From assembly GCA_035369865.1 (NCBI GenBank), contig DAOOVG010000039.1, forward strand, positions 1 through 19,541: 19,541 nucleotides of DNA. Direction: 5' to 3'. The notes below the pieces were generated by a model. That model saw nothing but the letters and a program-made list of their open reading frames with translations. It had not been told where the DNA came from and made no database searches. The position numbers were made by a program, and so were the translations under genes. Below, piece by piece: positions 15,821 through 19,541 of this stretch. Origin of the DNA: MVYY01 sp035369865. GTDB lineage: Bacteria; Bacteroidota; Bacteroidia; Bacteroidales; Paludibacteraceae. Within the stretch, counting starts at the first letter, position 1, and each line of letters starts with the position of its first letter.

Positions 15821-17170
15821 ATGAATAAATTTCAATTAATCCGAAATGCGACTATTGTTAACGAAGGAGAAACTTTTATAGGTTCGGTTCTTATAAAAGA
15901 TAAATTTATTCAAGCAATATATACGAATGAAGCAGATATTCAATTGAAAGAATCTTTCGATGAAATCGATGCAGGAGGTTATTGGCTTTTGCCTGGTGTA
16001 ATTGATGAACATGTCCATTTTCGTGAACCGGGTTTAACTCATAAAGGCGATTTATATACCGAAAGCAAGGCTGCAGTAGCGGGCGGTGTTACCAGTTTTA
16101 TGGATATGCCCAACACTATTCCACCCACAACAACCATTGAAGCTTTAAAGCAAAAATTTCAATTAGCATCAGAAAAATCACTTGCAAATTATTCTTTTTA
16201 TCTTGGAGCTACCAATGACAATTTTGAAGAACTTAAAAAAGCAGATATTCATCATGTTTGTGGAATTAAAATCTTTTTAGGATCATCAACAGGAAATTTG
16301 CTGGTTGACAATGAATTGACTTTAGAACGAATTTTTGCTGAAATTCCCTTTCTGATTGCTGTTCACTGTGAAGATGAACAAATGATTCAACAACATATCC
16401 GTTATTATCAAAATTTGATAGGAGAGGAGCCCTCTATTTTTTACCATCCGTTAATTAGAAATACAGACGTTTGTTATCGAGCTACAACGAAAGCTGTAAA
16501 ATTAGCAGATAAATATCAAAGTCGTTTGCATGTGTTGCATATTTCTACTGAAAAGGAAATATCATTATTTTCTTCCTGTATTCCATTGAATGAGAAGAAA
16601 ATAACTGCAGAAACCTGTATTCATTATTTATGGTTTTCTGATGAAGATTATGAACAATTAGGAAATACTATCAAATGCAATCCTGCCATTAAAAGCAAAA
16701 ATAATCGTTCAGCATTGAGAAAAGCAATAAACGATAACCGATTGGATGTGGTGGCAACTGACCATGCGCCTCATTTGTGGAACGAAAAAGAAGGTTCTTG
16801 TTTGAAAGCTGCTTCTGGAGCACCATTTGTACAACATTCATTAACTGTTATGTTACAATTAGTAAAAGAAGGTATTTTTACACTGGAAAAAGTAGTAGAA
16901 AAAATGTGTCATGCTCCCGCTATTATTTATAAAATTCAAAAACGTGGTTTTATCCGACCAGGTTATTATGCTGATTTAGTGCTGATTAATCCATCATTTT
17001 CCTGGCAAGTTTCACCTGATAATTTACTGTATAAGTGTGGCTGGTCACCTTTTACAGGAACTCAATTTGATACAAAGGTTATTAAAACCTGGGTCAATGG
17101 TCACAAAGTTTATGACGAAGGATATTTTGATGAAAGTATAAAAGGCGAACTGTTAATTTTTGATAATTGA
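15821..17170 (+). CDS. pyrC: Dihydroorotase
   Basis: A 449-residue amidohydrolase that cyclises carbamoyl-aspartate to dihydroorotate in pyrimidine synthesis. The zinc site is complete: His64 and His66 (DEHVHFREPG), the carboxylated Lys150 (CGIKIFLGSS), His182 (AVHCED), His240 (LHIS) and Asp314 (ATDHAPH). Length and motifs fit the longer class I type rather than the ~350-residue E. coli PyrC. MDMPNT and GAPFVQHSL are also as expected. Allantoinase and hydantoinase are relatives, but the FREPGLTHKGD and DMPNT context favours dihydroorotase. It starts 39 bases after the glycosyltransferase and is followed 13 bases later by the ApbE-type gene. Some Bacteroidota genomes use the symbol loosely for this family. 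Confidence 0.9.
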   Translation: MNKFQLIRNATIVNEGETFIGSVLIKDKFIQAIYTNEADIQLKESFDEIDAGGYWLLPGVIDEHVHFREPGLTHKGDLYTESKAAVAGGVTSFMDMPNTIPPTTTIEALKQKFQLASEKSLANYSFYLGATNDNFEELKKADIHHVCGIKIFLGSSTGNLLVDNELTLERIFAEIPFLIAVHCEDEQMIQQHIRYYQNLIGEEPSIFYHPLIRNTDVCYRATTKAVKLADKYQSRLHVLHISTEKEISLFSSCIPLNEKKITAETCIHYLWFSDEDYEQLGNTIKCNPAIKSKNNRSALRKAINDNRLDVVATDHAPHLWNEKEGSCLKAASGAPFVQHSLTVMLQLVKEGIFTLEKVVEKMCHAPAIIYKIQKRGFIRPGYYADLVLINPSFSWQVSPDNLLYKCGWSPFTGTQFDTKVIKTWVNGHKVYDEGYFDESIKGELLIFDN

Positions 17171-17183
17171 AAGCAGTATATTT

Positions 17184-18212
17184 ATGATGAACAGGAAAAA
17201 AGTCTATTTTTTAGTTGCCCTATTGGCTATTGGATTAATAATATTTTTCATCTTTAGCAAAAACAAGCAAGAAAAACAATATATTCATAATGAAGGAAGG
17301 ATTTTTGGAACTTATTATCATATCACTTACCAACATCCACAACAAATTGATTTACAGAAAAAAATAGAAGAGCGGCTACATGAATTTGAAAATTCACTCT
17401 CCATTTTCAATAAACAATCTATTATTTCCCGTATTAATCAAAATGATACTTCGGTAGTTACTGATTCCTATTTTGAAAAAATGTTTCAGGTAGCTCAAAA
17501 AATTTCAAAAGAAACTAATGGAGCTTTTGATATTACTGTATCACCTTTAGTAAATGCATGGGGATTTGGGATAAGTGATACCAATCGAATTCAAACGCCC
17601 GATGTAAAAAGCATTTTACCATATGTTGGTTATTGGAAAATTCATCTGGAAAATCATAAATTAATAAAAGATGATCCTCGAATTATGTTGGATGCGAGTG
17701 CTATCGCCAAAGGTTATTCTGCTGATGTAATTGGTCAATTATTAGAAGAAAATCAATGTGAAAATTACCTGATAGAAATTGGAGGTGAAATAGTTTGTAA
17801 AGGACTAAATCCTAAAGGTGAAAAATGGCGTATTGGAATTGATAAACCAATTGAGGATAATACAAACATGGTAAACGAAATTCAAACCATCATTCATATT
17901 TCCAATAAAGCTTTGGCAACTTCAGGCAATTACCGCCAATTTTATTACAAAAAAGAAAGAAAGTTCTCCCATATCATTGATCCAAGAACAGGTTTTCCAG
18001 TGAACAACAATGTGTTAAGCACTACTGTGATAGCACCAACCTGCATTGAAGCAGATGCTTATGCCACTGCTTTTATGGTATTAGGTGTGGATAGTGTTTT
18101 GGAACTTTGTAAAAAATTACCTGAAATAGACAGTTACTTGATATATGTGGATAATCAAGGGAAAGATCAAGTAATTTATACTGAAGGGTTTAAAAAATAT
18201 TTACAAAATTAA
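17184..18212 (+). CDS. apbE: FAD:protein FMN transferase (ApbE family)
   Basis: An envelope enzyme that attaches FMN from FAD to Thr residues of respiratory proteins such as NqrB/NqrC or RnfG. I use ATG 17184 (342 residues). The frame also opens at TTG 17160, which would overlap the pyrC stop, and an ATG at 17187 is equally possible. The N-terminus has basic residues and one hydrophobic segment (KVYFLVALLAIGLIIFFIF) but no lipobox Cys, so it is probably a membrane-anchored rather than lipidated form. Family motifs follow in order: FGTYYHITY, NGAFDITVSPLVNAWGFG, LDASAIAKGYSADVI, YLIEIGGEI, ALATSGNYRQ and HIIDPRTGFP. It is the last gene of the run beginning at 14199. No Nqr or Rnf genes are in the window. 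Confidence 0.9.
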   Translation: MMNRKKVYFLVALLAIGLIIFFIFSKNKQEKQYIHNEGRIFGTYYHITYQHPQQIDLQKKIEERLHEFENSLSIFNKQSIISRINQNDTSVVTDSYFEKMFQVAQKISKETNGAFDITVSPLVNAWGFGISDTNRIQTPDVKSILPYVGYWKIHLENHKLIKDDPRIMLDASAIAKGYSADVIGQLLEENQCENYLIEIGGEIVCKGLNPKGEKWRIGIDKPIEDNTNMVNEIQTIIHISNKALATSGNYRQFYYKKERKFSHIIDPRTGFPVNNNVLSTTVIAPTCIEADAYATAFMVLGVDSVLELCKKLPEIDSYLIYVDNQGKDQVIYTEGFKKYLQN

Positions 18213-18218
18213 TTTTTT
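18200..18218 (+). repeat. 19-bp direct repeat, copy 1 (over the apbE stop)
   Basis: TTTACAAAATTAATTTTTT here is repeated exactly at 18269-18287. This copy includes the last apbE codons and stop. The core AAAATTAATTTT is itself a palindrome. The sequence is low in complexity, so chance is not excluded in DNA this AT-rich. Confidence 0.55.
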
Positions 18219-18268
18219 GATTTCCTTGATAAATTGTAAATTCAAATGATTTTTAGAGGAAAGATAAT

Positions 18269-18287
18269 TTTACAAAATTAATTTTTT
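18269..18287 (+). repeat. 19-bp direct repeat, copy 2 (upstream of the methyltransferase)
   Basis: This is an exact copy of 18200-18218, 69 bases downstream and 34 bases before the methyltransferase ATG. It could mark an insertion boundary of the restriction-modification genes or serve as a paired operator site. Confidence 0.55.
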
Positions 18288-18321
18288 TCTTTATTTAAAT
18301 AATTGATATTAAGAAGTTTAC

Positions 18322-19206
18322 ATGAGTACCTATCATAAATTGATTTTTGGTAACTGTATGGAAATGAGTGAAATAAATGACGCTACAATTCATCTGATTG
18401 TTACCTCACCACCTTATTATAACGCTCCTTTTGATTATAAGGGACTTTTTAGTAATTATAATCAATACTTAGGTGTTTTAAATCATTTTGCCAAAGAATC
18501 TTTTCGTGTATTAAAAGAAGGACGTATAGTTGCTTTGAATATTGATGATATGTTGGTTGATGGAGTAAAGTACCCAATTGTTGCTGATGCTACTCAAATA
18601 TTTCAAAATGCAGGTTTTCGATATAGAGATAGAATAATTTGGAAAAAACCAGATGGTTATCTAAGAATAAGTAAAAGGAGTGGTGTAATTCTTCAAAATC
18701 CTTATCCAATGTATTATTATCCAGATAATCTTTTAGAAAGTATTCTAATATTTCAAAAAGGAAAATTTGATTACCATTCAATCTCTAAAGAAGTACGTGA
18801 ACTTTCAAAAATAGATATAAGGGAATTTCAAAAGAATAATTGGCATAAAACTCTTTGGGAAATGACAAATGTTTTGCCAGGTTCAAACCTTGAAAAGAAT
18901 ATTGCAGCCTTTCCTGAAGAATTACCTTTTCGAATTATAAAATTATATTCATATATAGGAGAAACAGTTTTAGATCCTTTTTTAGGTAGTGGAACTACTA
19001 TGAAAGTGGCTCGTCAATTAAAAAGGAATTCAGTTGGCATTGAAATAATAAAAGATTTAGAAAAAATTATTATAGAAAAAATTGGTTTTAAATCAACTGA
19101 TAACATTGAGGCAGATCAATTAGAAATAATCGAAAGAAATACAGGAAAATATAAATTTGTTACTCTCGAGTATATCGAAAAGCTTAAATCTCAACAATAC
19201 AAATAA
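18322..19206 (+). CDS. Beta-class DNA methyltransferase (N4-cytosine or N6-adenine), restriction-modification
   Basis: A 294-residue methyltransferase. The catalytic motif IV is TSPPY (Ser29-Pro-Pro-Tyr32) near the N-terminus. The AdoMet-binding motif I, DPFLGSGTT (Asp218-Thr226), is near the C-terminus. This IV-before-I order defines the beta class. SPPY rather than DPPY/NPPY leans toward N4-cytosine, but exceptions exist, so the target base is uncertain. The middle part (about 100-200) should hold the recognition region. The stop is followed after one base by the start of a probable endonuclease gene, the usual arrangement of a type II system. I see no TAnnTTTG upstream, unlike many neighbours, and codon use is also A/T-heavy. 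Likely an accessory module added at the end of the metabolic operon. Confidence 0.88.
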   Translation: MSTYHKLIFGNCMEMSEINDATIHLIVTSPPYYNAPFDYKGLFSNYNQYLGVLNHFAKESFRVLKEGRIVALNIDDMLVDGVKYPIVADATQIFQNAGFRYRDRIIWKKPDGYLRISKRSGVILQNPYPMYYYPDNLLESILIFQKGKFDYHSISKEVRELSKIDIREFQKNNWHKTLWEMTNVLPGSNLEKNIAAFPEELPFRIIKLYSYIGETVLDPFLGSGTTMKVARQLKRNSVGIEIIKDLEKIIIEKIGFKSTDNIEADQLEIIERNTGKYKFVTLEYIEKLKSQQYK

Positions 19207-19207
19207 T

Positions 19208-19541
19208 ATGGATATAACTGCAAAAATTACTGGAATTAAATATAAAGTTAATTGTGCTGATAACTTACCCATAATAAATATTAATGATTTTAATATTAAT
19301 TCAGCCCCATCTTACTTTTTATTATCCGAAAAACAATATGGTATTTCAAAATGGGTTTCACCTAAAAGAACTCGTTCTTATCCATTTGAAAGAATCTATA
19401 ATACCCTAATTGCTCCGAAAAGAATTACTATAATTCCTATTATTAAAGATGAAGGAATTAATGGTAATCGTGATTTTATTCAATGGGATACAGTGTCACT
19501 AATGAGTCTTTTGGATATTTATGTGATTTTTGCTTATTATG
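19208..19541 (+). CDS. Probable type II restriction endonuclease (partial, cut by window end)
   Basis: An ATG one base after the methyltransferase stop opens a frame that stays open for 111 codons to the window edge. It begins MDITAKITGIKYKVN. Later come SKWVSPKRTRSYPFERIYNT, KRITIIPIIKDEG and RDFIQWDTVSLMSLLDIYVI. This pattern, with a conserved Ser/Arg-rich stretch and an acidic IIKDEG...DFIQWD segment, resembles from memory restriction endonucleases paired with methyltransferases in Helicobacter and relatives (MboII-type). I cannot confirm that here. The position right behind a type II methyltransferase is the main support. The one-base gap suggests translational coupling. Catalytic residues cannot be assigned from this fragment. 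Confidence 0.6.
   Translation, partial: MDITAKITGIKYKVNCADNLPIININDFNINSAPSYFLLSEKQYGISKWVSPKRTRSYPFERIYNTLIAPKRITIIPIIKDEGINGNRDFIQWDTVSLMSLLDIYVIFAYY

Noticed and set aside
17160..17183. TTG start for the ApbE-type gene overlapping the pyrC stop
   Set aside because: ATG codons at 17184 and 17187 come directly before the basic and hydrophobic anchor sequence and give a normal N-terminus.
1..19541. CRISPR array, prophage or insertion sequence
   Set aside because: I found no regularly spaced repeats, and no transposase, integrase or phage structural gene.

Overview
The window looks like chromosomal DNA from an AT-rich member of the Bacteroidota, probably order Bacteroidales. Four things support this. 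Recognisable promoters carry the phylum's -7 element TAnnTTTG. Two large secreted proteins end in type IX secretion (T9SS) type A sorting domains. No purine-rich Shine-Dalgarno sequences stand out before the genes. There is a membrane-anchored TPR/helix-turn-helix regulator of the DUF6377 type. The species cannot be named from the sequence.

Layout. Positions 1-30 hold only the start of a leftward gene with a signal peptide; its promoter lies at 84-113. Positions 319-6805 form a secretion and regulation block: a rightward T9SS-exported beta-helix glycosidase resembling GH87 alpha-1,3-glucanases, a convergent leftward TPR-TM-HTH regulator, and a leftward 944-residue M6-type metalloprotease with a T9SS sorting domain. 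Positions 6985-7265 hold a promoter and two tandem tRNA-Leu genes (CAG and GAG anticodons). Positions 7358-9381 carry two leftward cation diffusion facilitator genes, both with the HxxxD/HxxxD site expected of zinc exporters. Each has a palindrome at or near its predicted promoter.

From 9573 everything runs rightward: an AsmA-like envelope protein with a long charged coiled-coil tail, a periplasmic TPR/PD40 protein, and a small CDGSH iron-sulfur protein closed by a clear intrinsic terminator (14062-14101). Next is a probable housekeeping operon, 14199-18212: a WalJ/YycJ-type metallo-beta-lactamase-fold hydrolase, a DPM1-like glycosyltransferase, dihydroorotase (pyrC) and an ApbE-type FMN transferase. 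The window ends in a probable restriction-modification pair: a beta-class DNA methyltransferase and, one base later, the first 111 codons of a probable restriction endonuclease cut by the window edge.

How the genes fit together. The first third suggests export of polymer-degrading enzymes, with a candidate sensor-regulator beside them. The middle is metal efflux and envelope maintenance. The last third is core metabolism followed by an accessory defence module at the edge. I do not see a convincing novel multi-gene system fully inside the window. The best places for a second look are the restriction-modification module with its flanking 19-bp direct repeat, the palindromes at the two zinc exporter promoters, and the architectures of the GH87-like enzyme, the M6 protease and the AsmA-like protein. 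No stretch longer than 300 bases lacks a gene.
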